This document shows positions 1-7,561 of a stretch of 18,018 nucleotides of DNA, piece after piece. The number at the start of each line of letters is the position of its first letter. Positions within the stretch are counted from its first letter, which is position 1. Origin of the DNA: Bacteroidetes bacterium UBA1952 (GTDB lineage: Bacteria; Bacteroidota; Bacteroidia; Chitinophagales; Chitinophagaceae). The notes under the pieces are model-generated. The model ran no database searches and was not told the origin of the DNA. It worked only from the letters and a program-made list of their open reading frames with translations. The stretch covers positions 34,785 through 52,802 of the forward strand of contig DDEO01000243.1 of NCBI GenBank assembly GCA_002336725.1, given 5' to 3'. The position numbers and the translations under genes were made by a program.

Positions 1-30
1 GTATTGCTCTACCAACTGAGCTACCGATTC
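1..30 (-). tRNA. tRNA, 5' portion only (probably tRNA-Lys)
   Basis: Read on the minus strand, this is the first 30 bases of a tRNA: acceptor strand GAATCGG, T8-A9, D-stem GCTC, loop AGTTGGTA, GAGC, then A26 and the start of the anticodon stem (ATAC). The anticodon and 3' half lie outside the window, so the amino acid is not proven. The acceptor strand and the ATAC anticodon-stem start resemble tRNA-Lys genes of Bacteroidota as I remember them. A strong promoter lies about 28 bases upstream. Confidence 0.8.
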
Positions 31-57
31 GTCCTTCGCTTAAGCACTAAGCGGGTG

Positions 58-88
58 CAAAAATAAGCAGCCTTTTCAAACCGCCAAA
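58..88 (-). promoter_or_regulatory. Bacteroidota-type promoter of the tRNA
   Basis: On the minus strand, TTTG (85-88) is followed after 19 bases by TATTTTTG (58-65). This is an exact match to the Bacteroidota housekeeping consensus TTTG-N19-TAnnTTTG (-33/-7). The predicted start falls near position 51, about 20 bases before the tRNA 5' end, which is a normal leader length for a tRNA gene. Confidence 0.65.
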
Positions 89-159
89 TCTTTTTTTAAA
101 AAAAGCCCGAAAATTGTTTGCAGCGCCTCCCTGTCAGCCCCCAAACCACCTGCCGCCGC

Positions 160-1125
160 CTACGCCACCGGCTTTTTAATTTCCGGAAATAAATCGTCTG
201 CAAGCTTCGTAAACTGGTCCAGCCGGCCCAGATGCAGCACCGTGTTCAGCGCCAGGTCTTCGTGCATCGGCACAAAGTCGGCCCCATACACAATCTCGCT
301 GCCCACATAGCTGGTGCGCGCAATCACATTGCTGCTAAACTGCGCGTCGAAGGCATTGAGGTGTACCAACAGCTCTGCGCCGCGCCGCTCATAATCGGCG
401 GCTGTCATGCCGTAGAGCGGACTTTCCGGGGTGATGAGATGCACCACCGTCCAGCTCAGATACAGCGCGTTGAACGTATCTTCCTTCAACGTGAGCGGAA
501 AAAACTCGTAGCCGTTTTCCTGCTCGTTGTTCCGCAGCGCCACGCTCACCCGGATTTCCAGGTCGTGAATGCGGGTTTTCTTGCTGGCCACCAGCCGGAA
601 CATCAGCGCCGGCACGCCGTCTGTCTTCCCCACCACTGCATAATGGCTAAAGCGGATATAGGCTCTGGGCCGCACAAAACGGCCATAGAGCGTGCCGGTA
701 ATAATGGCCAGCGTCAGGATGCCGATGAGCGCCTCAAAAGCAGCAATGGCGTTGGTGAGCAACCCCACCGGACTGATGCGCCCATAGCCCACCGTCGTCA
801 GCGTTTGCGAGGAGAAGAAAAAGGCTTCCTCAAAGTTTTCAAAAGGCGTTCCATAGATCATCCCTTTCAGATGATGCTGGCTGAACAGGAAGTAGAAGAC
901 CGCAAAAAAGAAGTTGATGGTGGTGTAGTAGAGCAGTATCAGCAGTAGAAATTTCCACATCGGTATTTCCAGCAGATAGTGGTAGATATCGAAGCTGCTG
1001 AAGCGGCTCTCGCCCCGGCGCACCACATTGGGCGAGCCGTCTTTATAGACAAACCGCCGTTGGCGGGGGCGCTGCTGGTGGCCCGGGGCGGACGCATCTG
1101 CAACACGAAAAAAATCGTATGACAT
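160..1125 (-). CDS. Inward-rectifier (Kir/KirBac-type) potassium channel
   Basis: This 321-residue inner-membrane protein should form a tetrameric K+ channel. What is seen: a KDGSPN stretch before the membrane part, as in prokaryotic Kir proteins; a first membrane helix (about 57-81, starting WKFLLLILLYY); a pore helix; the K+ selectivity filter TTVGYG (110-115); a second helix (about 120-148) ending GRFVRP; and a cytoplasmic immunoglobulin-like domain with the family's SWTVVH..TPESPLYG and F..Q motifs. I start it at the ATG at 1125. The frame is open to a TTG at 1194, but the 23 extra residues look unlike the family, and a weak -7-like element (GATATTTG, 1192-1199) overlaps that TTG. The physiological role and ligand are unknown. 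It is divergent from the efflux operon and probably unrelated to it. Confidence 0.9.
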   Translation of the reverse strand: MSYDFFRVADASAPGHQQRPRQRRFVYKDGSPNVVRRGESRFSSFDIYHYLLEIPMWKFLLLILLYYTTINFFFAVFYFLFSQHHLKGMIYGTPFENFEEAFFFSSQTLTTVGYGRISPVGLLTNAIAAFEALIGILTLAIITGTLYGRFVRPRAYIRFSHYAVVGKTDGVPALMFRLVASKKTRIHDLEIRVSVALRNNEQENGYEFFPLTLKEDTFNALYLSWTVVHLITPESPLYGMTAADYERRGAELLVHLNAFDAQFSSNVIARTSYVGSEIVYGADFVPMHEDLALNTVLHLGRLDQFTKLADDLFPEIKKPVA

Positions 1126-1337
1126 GGGTGGCGGCAGGGCGCTGTTTTCCGGAAATAACTCTTGTAACAACGACCGTTCCGGGGCTTGCAGCAAATATCG
1201 AACCGGCCTTTTTTGGTATCGGTTTAACCCGACCTTACCAACGCTTTCAGCGTTTCCGGCGTTGTTTTGCAGCCTCGTCTGGCCTGGCGTGTTTTTTTTA
1301 AATCCTATCGCCTGGCATCTTCATCACGCAACCGCTT

Positions 1338-2522
1338 ATGTCTTATTCTGTGTTCCGGAAATCGCCCGATTTCCGGCTTTTTCTTTTAGGAATCCTGCTC
1401 TTTGCACTGGCCGCCTGTGGCGGCAAAGACCCCGCCGGACAAGGCGATTCCAAGACTCCTAAAACCTACCGGGTGCTGCCGCTCAAACGCGGGTTTATCA
1501 CCCTCTACAACGACTATCCCGCCACTTTGCAGGGCCAGAACGTGGTGGAAATCCGCCCCAAAGTAGATGGCTTTATCGAGCAGGTCTTTGTGGATGAAGG
1601 CGCAGTCGTGCGGCGCGGACAGCCGCTTTTTCGCATCAATAATCCCCAATTTCAACAGGATTTGCTGACGGCGCAGGCCGGTGTCAGCAGCATTGAAGCC
1701 CGCGTGGCCGATGCCCGCCTGCAGGTGATGAAAACAAAACCGCTGGTGGACGAAGGTATCATCAGCAAATACCAGCTGCAATCGGCGCAACTGGCCCTGC
1801 GGGCGCAGGAGGCAGCCCTCGCCCAGGCCAAAGCCGCCGTTGCCAACGCCCAGACCAATGTGGGTTATACAACGATTACCAGTCCGGTGGACGGTGTGGT
1901 GGGCCTTTTGCCCCTGCGGCAGGGCAGCCTCGTCAGCAGCAATATGACCACGCCGCTCACCACGCTCTCTTCTTCCGGAAATATCTACGCCTATTTTGCC
2001 CAGACCGAGCGCGACCTGCTCGCATTCAGCCGGTCGCATTCCGGCGCAACGCTGCAACAAAAACTCGCTTCGCTACCACCCGTAACGCTGCTGCTGGCCG
2101 ACGGTACAGAATATCCCCAAAAAGGCCGGGTGCAGACCGCCAGCGGACTGATTAGCAACAATACCGGCTCGGTGAGCCTGCGCGCGGTATTCCCCAACCC
2201 GCAGGGCGTGCTCGCCACGGGCGGCAGCGCGGTGGTGCGCATCCCGCAACACCTGGAAAACGTAGTGCTGATCCCGCAGGCCGCCACCTATGAACTGCTT
2301 GATAAACGCCTCGTATATGTGGTGGATGCACAAAACAGGCTCCACAGTGTGCCGGTAACCGTAACGCCGGTGCCGGGCGGCGACCTTTTTGTGGTGAACG
2401 AAGGGCTGCGCGAAGGCGACCGCGTTGTTACCGAAGGGCTGATTGGCCTCAAAGACAGCATGACCATTAAGCCGGTGCCGGTGGATGCCGATAGTTTTCT
2501 TCAACACGTTCAATCCCAATAA
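1338..2522 (+). CDS. RND efflux periplasmic adaptor lipoprotein (AcrA/MexA-like)
   Basis: This is the membrane-fusion subunit of a tripartite drug-efflux pump, bridging the inner-membrane RND pump and the outer-membrane channel. The 394-residue protein begins with a lipoprotein signal peptide ending in lipobox LAAC (Cys27), so it is probably membrane-anchored in the periplasm. The lipoyl/barrel-sandwich halves are at about 70-101 (VDGFI..VDEGAVVRRGQPLF) and 171-200 (TSPVDGVVG). They flank an Ala/Gln-rich coiled-coil hairpin at about 102-168, followed by a beta-barrel and a membrane-proximal domain. The pump gene starts 6 bases after the stop, so the two are certainly co-transcribed. No regulator gene of the TetR or AraC type lies beside it. 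I see no clear promoter in the 212-base divergent gap upstream, which holds only a short AACGC/GCGTT hairpin (1240-1254) and one TTCCGGAA. Confidence 0.93.
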   Translation: MSYSVFRKSPDFRLFLLGILLFALAACGGKDPAGQGDSKTPKTYRVLPLKRGFITLYNDYPATLQGQNVVEIRPKVDGFIEQVFVDEGAVVRRGQPLFRINNPQFQQDLLTAQAGVSSIEARVADARLQVMKTKPLVDEGIISKYQLQSAQLALRAQEAALAQAKAAVANAQTNVGYTTITSPVDGVVGLLPLRQGSLVSSNMTTPLTTLSSSGNIYAYFAQTERDLLAFSRSHSGATLQQKLASLPPVTLLLADGTEYPQKGRVQTASGLISNNTGSVSLRAVFPNPQGVLATGGSAVVRIPQHLENVVLIPQAATYELLDKRLVYVVDAQNRLHSVPVTVTPVPGGDLFVVNEGLREGDRVVTEGLIGLKDSMTIKPVPVDADSFLQHVQSQ

Positions 2523-2528
2523 TCCGGC

Positions 2529-5500
2529 ATGAAAAATCAAAAGCCGGGCCTCAATTCCGGAAAGAAAGATACCTTCCTCAAAACTTTTATTGAGCGGCCC
2601 GTACTCAGCACGGTCATCTCTATCATCATTGTACTGCTCGGCATTCTGGGCCTGGTCTCGCTGCCCATTGCCCAGTACCCCGATATTTCGCCGCCCACGG
2701 TGCAGGTGTCGGCCAACTACCCCGGCGCGAGTGCCGACGTGCTGCTCAAAAGCGTCGTCGTGCCGCTGGAAGAACAAATCAACGGCGTGGAAGGCATGAG
2801 CTACATGACCTCTTCGGCGACCAACAACGGCGCGGCCAATATCAGTGTGTATTTCAAGGTGGGAACCGACCCCGATATGGCGGCGGTGAACGTGCAAAAC
2901 CGCGTGTCGAGCGCCACCAGCCAGCTGCCGCAGGAAGTAACCCAGTCGGGCGTAACGGTGCGCAAGCGCCAAAGCAGCATCCTGATGATTGCCTCTATCT
3001 ACAGCGACAATCCGGCCTTTGATGCCACTTTCTTGCAGAACTACGCCGAGATTAATATCATTCCCCTTCTCAAACGCGTAAATGGCGTGGGCGATGCCAG
3101 CTCGTTTGGCCAATACCAGTATGCGATGCGCATCTGGATGAAGCCCGACGTGATGGCCCTTTATGGCCTGACACCGGCAGACATTACCGCTGCGCTCAAC
3201 GAACAAAATATTGAAGCCGCCCCCGGAAAATTCGGGGAAAACAGCAGCCAGAGCTTTCAATATGTGATTAAATACCGGGGGCGGTTGCAATCGGCCGAGG
3301 AGTTTGGAGATATCGTCGTGAAGGCCGCCGAAGGCGGAAAATTATTGCGGCTCAAAGACGTTGCCCGCGTAGAACTCGGTGCGCAGGACTACAGCACGAT
3401 TGGCAAGCTTAACAACCGCCCGACGGTGAATATCGGCATCAACCAAACGCCCGGTGCCAACGCCCGCGACGTGATCAACGAGTGTAAAAAAGTGCTGGGC
3501 GAAGCCGAGAAAACCTATCCGGCGGGATTGCACAACATCTTCCTCGTGGATGCCAACCGCTTTCTGGATGCGTCTATTGAACAGGTGATTCATACCCTGA
3601 TAGAATGTTTTATCCTGGTGTTTCTGGTGATTTTCCTGTTTCTGCAGGATTTCCGCTCGACGCTGATTCCCGGTATTGCGGTGCCGGTTTCCATTATCGG
3701 AACCTTCTTTTTCCTCTATCTCTTCAATTTCTCCATCAACCTCCTCACGCTGTTTGCCCTTGTGCTGGCGATTGGCATTGTGGTAGATGATGCAATTGTG
3801 GTGGTAGAAGCCGTTCATGCCAAGCTGGAAGAAGGCTATACCTCGGCGCGGCGCGCCTCTATCGACGCGATGAGCGAGATTTCCGGCGCTATCTTTTCCA
3901 TCACGCTCGTGATGGCAGCGGTGTTTGTGCCGGTAGCGTTTCTGGGCGGCTCGGCGGGCGTGTTCTACCGGCAGTTTGGTATCACGCTGGCCATTGCCAT
4001 TCTGATTTCCGCCGTGAACGCCCTGACGCTTTGTCCGGCCCTGACGGCGGTGTTTCTGAAGCCCCATATGGCCGCCGACGCAAACGGCAAGAAGCCCAGT
4101 TTCATGAAGCGGTTTCAGATTGGATTCAATGCCGCCTACGACCGGATGCTGGGCCGCTATGTGGCTTCCATGCGGTTTCTGCTGAAGCGAAAAGTCATTG
4201 CATTGGTGGCTGTCGGTATTTTCGGGGTGGCGCTTTTTGGATTGATGAAAACCACGCCTTCCAGCTTTGTACCCAACGAAGACATGGGAACGGTGTATGT
4301 GAATATCATGATGCCGCCGGCCACGTCGCTGGAACGCACCACCGAGGTAGCCGATGAAGTGGCCAAAGCAGTGCGCACCATTCCGGAAGTACAAAGCTCG
4401 ATGCGCATGGCGGGGCGCAACTTTATGGCCGGCAACGGCAGCGCCTACGCCATTATCTTCATGCAGCTCAAGCCCTGGAGCGAGCGCAAAGGCCGCGACA
4501 ATGAATACGTGATTGCCGAGCTGCGCAGGAAAACGGCCCATATCCGCGAAGCTAAAATCTTCCCCATTTCCGCCCCCACCATTACCGGTTTTGGCCAAAG
4601 CGGCGGTTTTGAGTTTCAGTTGGAAGACAAAAGCGGCAGCTCTATCGATGAATTCTACGCCGTGTCGCAACACTTTCTGGAAGTCCTCAACCAGCGTCCG
4701 GAAATCCAGTATGCCACCACTTCTTTCAACCCCGGTTTTCCGCAATATCAGCTGGATGTCAATGTGGAGCGGGCATTGGAGGCCGGCGTGGGCGTGAACG
4801 ACCTGCTGCGCACCATGGGTGCTTATTACGGCTCGGCCTATGTGAGCAATTTCAACGAATACGGCAAGCAGTACCGCGTCATGATTCAGGCCGATACCGG
4901 CTATCGTGCGTCGCCCGAAGGTCTTGCCAGCGTGTTTGTACGCACCCGCAGCGGTGTCATGGCCCCTATCAACTCTTTTGTTACCCTGAAGCGCGTATAT
5001 GGCCCGGAAAGCATTTCGCGGTTCAACCTCTATACCGCCATGCAGGTTACGGGTGCGCCCAACCCAAAGTACAGCACCGGGCAGGCGCTGGCCGCGATTG
5101 AAGAAGTGGCGGCTACGGCCCTGCCGCCGGGTTACGGCTATGAGTTTTCCGGCATCAGCCGCGAAGAACAACAAAGCGGCAACCAGTCGGCCTACATCTT
5201 TGCGCTCTGCCTTGTTTTTGTGTACTTCATCCTGTGTGCCCAGTATGAGAGTTATCTGCTGCCTTTTGCGGTGTTGCTCACCCTGCCTGCCGGCCTGACG
5301 GGTACCTTCCTGTTTATCAAGCTTTTTGGGATTGACAGCAATATCTATGTGCAGATTTCCCTGATTGTATTGATTGGGCTGCTGGCCAAAAACGCGATCC
5401 TGATTGTAGAGTTTGCCTTGCAACGCCGCCGACAGGGCCTCACGCTGTTCCGGGCAGCGGTAGAAGGCGCCGAGGCACGTTTACGACCCATTCTGATGAC

Positions 5501-5765
5501 TTCTTTTGCCTTTATCTTCGGCCTGCTGCCGCTCCTGTTTTCGTCGGGTGCGGGCGCTCATGGCAACCAGAGCATTGCCGCCGGCGCTATCGGCGGGATG
5601 CTCGCCGGCACGCTGATTGGTGTGTTTCTCACCCCGGTATTGTTTGTGGTGTTCCAAAGCCTGCAGGAGAAAATTTCGGCCTCCCCCGACCCATCCGAAG
5701 GCGGGGAGGCTTCCCGCGACCCCGAAGAAGAGCCGACAGACAGTGCTGTGCTTTCTCCGGCGTAA
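2529..5765 (+). CDS. RND multidrug efflux pump, HAE1 family (AcrB/MexB-like)
   Basis: This 1078-residue inner-membrane proton antiporter is the engine of the pump. It shows the family signature throughout: N-terminal FIERPVLSTVISIII helix, YPDISPPTVQVSANYPGA porter start, and two sets of membrane helices, each preceded by large periplasmic loops. Proton-relay residues are visible: the Asp pair D420/D421 in helix 4 (GIVVDDAIVVVE) and Lys954 in helix 10 (GLLAKNAILIVEFA), plus R986 in RLRPILMT. These match AcrB D407/D408, K940 and R971. The last about 29 residues (SASPDPSEGGEAS...SPA) are not part of the family fold. Eight of their codons come from a palindromic repeat (5679-5710), so the tail looks like an added end. 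Substrates cannot be predicted from the sequence. The outer-membrane partner follows after 359 bases. Confidence 0.96.
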   Translation: MKNQKPGLNSGKKDTFLKTFIERPVLSTVISIIIVLLGILGLVSLPIAQYPDISPPTVQVSANYPGASADVLLKSVVVPLEEQINGVEGMSYMTSSATNNGAANISVYFKVGTDPDMAAVNVQNRVSSATSQLPQEVTQSGVTVRKRQSSILMIASIYSDNPAFDATFLQNYAEINIIPLLKRVNGVGDASSFGQYQYAMRIWMKPDVMALYGLTPADITAALNEQNIEAAPGKFGENSSQSFQYVIKYRGRLQSAEEFGDIVVKAAEGGKLLRLKDVARVELGAQDYSTIGKLNNRPTVNIGINQTPGANARDVINECKKVLGEAEKTYPAGLHNIFLVDANRFLDASIEQVIHTLIECFILVFLVIFLFLQDFRSTLIPGIAVPVSIIGTFFFLYLFNFSINLLTLFALVLAIGIVVDDAIVVVEAVHAKLEEGYTSARRASIDAMSEISGAIFSITLVMAAVFVPVAFLGGSAGVFYRQFGITLAIAILISAVNALTLCPALTAVFLKPHMAADANGKKPSFMKRFQIGFNAAYDRMLGRYVASMRFLLKRKVIALVAVGIFGVALFGLMKTTPSSFVPNEDMGTVYVNIMMPPATSLERTTEVADEVAKAVRTIPEVQSSMRMAGRNFMAGNGSAYAIIFMQLKPWSERKGRDNEYVIAELRRKTAHIREAKIFPISAPTITGFGQSGGFEFQLEDKSGSSIDEFYAVSQHFLEVLNQRPEIQYATTSFNPGFPQYQLDVNVERALEAGVGVNDLLRTMGAYYGSAYVSNFNEYGKQYRVMIQADTGYRASPEGLASVFVRTRSGVMAPINSFVTLKRVYGPESISRFNLYTAMQVTGAPNPKYSTGQALAAIEEVAATALPPGYGYEFSGISREEQQSGNQSAYIFALCLVFVYFILCAQYESYLLPFAVLLTLPAGLTGTFLFIKLFGIDSNIYVQISLIVLIGLLAKNAILIVEFALQRRRQGLTLFRAAVEGAEARLRPILMTSFAFIFGLLPLLFSSGAGAHGNQSIAAGAIGGMLAGTLIGVFLTPVLFVVFQSLQEKISASPDPSEGGEASRDPEEEPTDSAVLSPA
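5679..5710. repeat. Palindromic repeat inside the 3' end of the RND gene
   Basis: GCCTCCCC (5679-5686) and GGGGAGGC (5703-5710) are exact inverted repeats around CGACCCATCCGAAGGC. The unit resembles C-rich palindromes that I recall as common intergenic repeats in Bacteroidota. Here it is translated in frame as part of the hydrophilic C-terminal tail. Confidence 0.6.
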
Positions 5766-5786
5766 AAGCCACGCGCAGCCTTATTA

Positions 5787-5868
5787 GCCTCACCCCCGGC
5801 CCCTGTTTGCCTCACCCCGGCCCCTCTCCCCCGACCTGCGGTTGGGGCACAGCGCAGGAGAGGGGTGA
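5787..5868. repeat. C-rich direct repeats plus inverted partner
   Basis: GCCTCACCCCCGGCCCCT (5787-5804) is nearly repeated at 5809-5825, and CCCCTCTCC (5821-5829) is the exact inverse of GGAGAGGGG (5857-5865). A second pairing is possible between CTCACCCC (5811-5818) and GGGGTGA (5862-5868). The unit looks like a repeat family related to, but distinct from, the one at 5679-5710. Confidence 0.6.
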
Positions 5869-5928
5869 CAGCATAGAAAGAGGGATGATGGTAAAGGAGC
5901 CGGAAGACCTTTCTCAACATCCAAAATT

Positions 5929-5944
5929 CCTCTGCGCCTCTGCG
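5929..5944. repeat. CCTCTGCG tandem pair
   Basis: The octamer CCTCTGCG occurs twice head to tail, and looser relatives (GCTGTGTG, GCGTCTCTGC) follow to about 5982. I recall similar CTCTGCG-rich intergenic elements in Bacteroidota genomes. No coding or RNA function is evident. Confidence 0.45.
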
Positions 5945-6012
5945 AGAATAAAAGCGCCGCTGTGTGAAAAAATGCGTCTCTGCTGCCGATTCCGTTTCTA
6001 TTTCCGGAAAAT

Positions 6013-6037
6013 CTATAAGGTTTCAAAAGCCTTATAG
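6013..6037. repeat. CTATAAGG/CCTTATAG hairpin repeat
   Basis: CTATAAGG (6013-6020) and CCTTATAG (6030-6037) are exact inverted repeats around a 9-base loop (TTTCAAAAG). The hairpin is A/T-rich and lacks a following T-tract, so it is a palindromic repeat rather than a terminator. Its right arm overlaps the TAGGTTTG sequence noted as a possible promoter element. Confidence 0.5.
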
Positions 6038-6042
6038 GTTTG
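6035..6042 (+). promoter_or_regulatory. Possible -7 element before the outer-membrane channel gene
   Basis: TAGGTTTG matches the Bacteroidota -7 consensus TAnnTTTG exactly and lies about 83 bases before the ATG at 6125. No TTG-type -33 element is present at the expected 17-20 base spacing, so this is only a weak candidate. Confidence 0.25.
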
Positions 6043-6124
6043 CGTTCCGGCCTCAAAACCCTTTTCCCGAATCCCTATCAAAATGTCTCTTTTGTCTGTA
6101 AGTAGGTTTTTCGTTTCTAAAAAT

Positions 6125-7537
6125 ATGCGTCGCCTTTTGCCGACAGGTCTTCTGGCGCTGATTGTGCTGGCCGGCTGCGGCATCACCAAAAAGTACGAGC
6201 GTCCCAACCCGCTGCCAACCCAAGGCTATTTGTATCGCGGTGCGCAAACGACCGGCGACACCAACGCGATTGCCGCCATTCCGTGGGCTGCCTTTTTTCC
6301 CGACCCGCAACTGCAAAGCCTGATTCGCCGGGGCCTCGACAGCAACTTGAACCTGCGTATTGCTCTTACGCGTATTGAGTCCGCACAGGCCGCGCTGGAG
6401 CAAAGCCGGGCCGCATTCCTGCCTACGCTCTCGATAACGCCGGAAGTACGCCGGGCGCGCGGCTCGCTGGCGCAGATACGGGCCAGCAATCCCAATATTT
6501 CCCTCCAGCCGAGCGATTATACACTCTATAGCCTTTTGGGAAATGCCAGTTGGGAAATAGACGTGTGGGGAAGATTGCGCAGCAGTCGCCGCGCGGCTCT
6601 GGCAGCCCTTTTGCAGAGCGATGCCTACCGGTTGGCCGTTCAGACACAACTGATATCCGATATTGCCAATAATTATTTTGCGCTGCTGGCCTACGACCGG
6701 CAGTTGCTGGTTACGCAGAACACCATTGAAAACCGCCGCAACTTCCTGAAAACCGTGCGGGCGCTCCAGGAGGCTGCCGTACTCACCGGCGCCGACATTG
6801 CGCAAAGCGAGGCCAACCTCTACGCCGCCGAAGCCACGCTGCCGCAGATAAAGCAAAACATCCGCGAGACCGAAAACGCCTTGTGCATCCTGCTGGCCCT
6901 GCCGCCCGATACGCTCTATCGCTCTACGCTTTCGCAGCAAATCACCCACGATGCGCTGCCCACGGGCATTCCGGCGCAGTTGCTGGCCTATCGCCCCGAT
7001 GTGTTGCAGGCCGAGTATGCGCTGCGCAGTGCTTTTGAACTGACCAACGTGGCCCGCACCAATTTCTATCCGCAGCTGGTGCTTTCGGCCAACGGCGGCT
7101 TTGCAACGGCCAACACGCTTTCCGGCTTTTTCAGCAACACACTCTATGGCGCACTGATTGCCGGGGCTACTGCGCCCATCCTCAACCGTGGCATCTACCG
7201 GCAGCAATACCGCGCGGCGCAGGCGCAGCAGCAGGAAGCCTTTTTGCGGTTTAAAAACGTAGTGCTCGTGGCAGGGCAGGAAGTGAGCAACGCCTTGTTT
7301 TCCCGGCAGATGGCCGATGAGAAAGCCGCCGCCCGCAACCGGCAAATTACCGCCCTTCTGCGCGCTGTGGACTATACCCGTAAGCTAATCGACTACTCGC
7401 CGAACGTGAACTACAACGACGTGTTGCTGGCCGAGCAAAACCTGCTGACCGCCCAGCTTGCCGGTGTGAGCGATACGCTCCAGAACCTGCAATCGCGGGT
7501 GAATCTGTACCGTGCGCTCGGTGGCGGCTGGCAGTAA
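6125..7537 (+). CDS. RND efflux outer-membrane channel lipoprotein (OprM/NodT family)
   Basis: This is the trimeric outer-membrane exit duct for the pump encoded upstream. I choose the ATG at 6125 (470 residues) over the in-frame ATG at 6083. From 6125 the protein begins with a compact lipoprotein signal peptide (MRRLLPTGLLALIVL) and lipobox LAGC (Cys18), and A-rich DNA precedes it. The two homologous outer-membrane-efflux repeats are visible: one begins near residue 50 (WAAFFPDPQLQSLIRRGL) and the other near 280 (AYRPDVLQAEYALRSA...TNFYPQL). The C-terminus has the family's LQNLQSRVNLYRALGGGW ending. The distance from the pump (359 bases, full of repeats) is unusual for a partner gene, but strand and order fit a single system. 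It converges on murF with only 24 bases between stops. Confidence 0.93.
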   Translation: MRRLLPTGLLALIVLAGCGITKKYERPNPLPTQGYLYRGAQTTGDTNAIAAIPWAAFFPDPQLQSLIRRGLDSNLNLRIALTRIESAQAALEQSRAAFLPTLSITPEVRRARGSLAQIRASNPNISLQPSDYTLYSLLGNASWEIDVWGRLRSSRRAALAALLQSDAYRLAVQTQLISDIANNYFALLAYDRQLLVTQNTIENRRNFLKTVRALQEAAVLTGADIAQSEANLYAAEATLPQIKQNIRETENALCILLALPPDTLYRSTLSQQITHDALPTGIPAQLLAYRPDVLQAEYALRSAFELTNVARTNFYPQLVLSANGGFATANTLSGFFSNTLYGALIAGATAPILNRGIYRQQYRAAQAQQQEAFLRFKNVVLVAGQEVSNALFSRQMADEKAAARNRQITALLRAVDYTRKLIDYSPNVNYNDVLLAEQNLLTAQLAGVSDTLQNLQSRVNLYRALGGGWQ

Positions 7538-7561
7538 AATGAATGCCGGAATTTCCGGAAA

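Larger units (their letters stand above)
5766..6124. other. 359-base gap inside the efflux operon, filled with repeats
   Basis: No credible gene is present. The stretch is a mosaic: two direct copies of a C-rich unit with an inverted partner (5787-5868), a tandem CCTCTGCG pair (5929-5944), a TTTCCGGAAA palindrome (6001-6010), a CTATAAGG/CCTTATAG hairpin (6013-6037) and a possible -7 element (6035-6042). A coding frame crossing it (5807-6037) has no recognisable protein features. The gap raises the question whether the channel gene is transcribed with the pump or from its own promoter. Confidence 0.6.

Noticed and set aside
91..104. TTTTTTTAAAAAAA run downstream of the Kir gene as a terminator
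   Set aside because: It is a pure A/T palindrome without a GC stem; the position is better explained as the A/T-rich region next to the tRNA promoter.
3342..5423. A 693-codon open frame antisense to the RND pump, and similar long antisense frames opposite porU, murF, gldJ and the aminotransferase
   Set aside because: They are His/Arg/Gly/Gln-rich with no domain, signal peptide or family motif, and lie fully opposite strongly conserved genes; they are by-products of the GC-rich codon use.
6083..6124. Upstream ATG for the outer-membrane channel
   Set aside because: It would bury the lipoprotein signal peptide behind 14 polar/aromatic residues; the ATG at 6125 gives a standard lipobox at Cys18.
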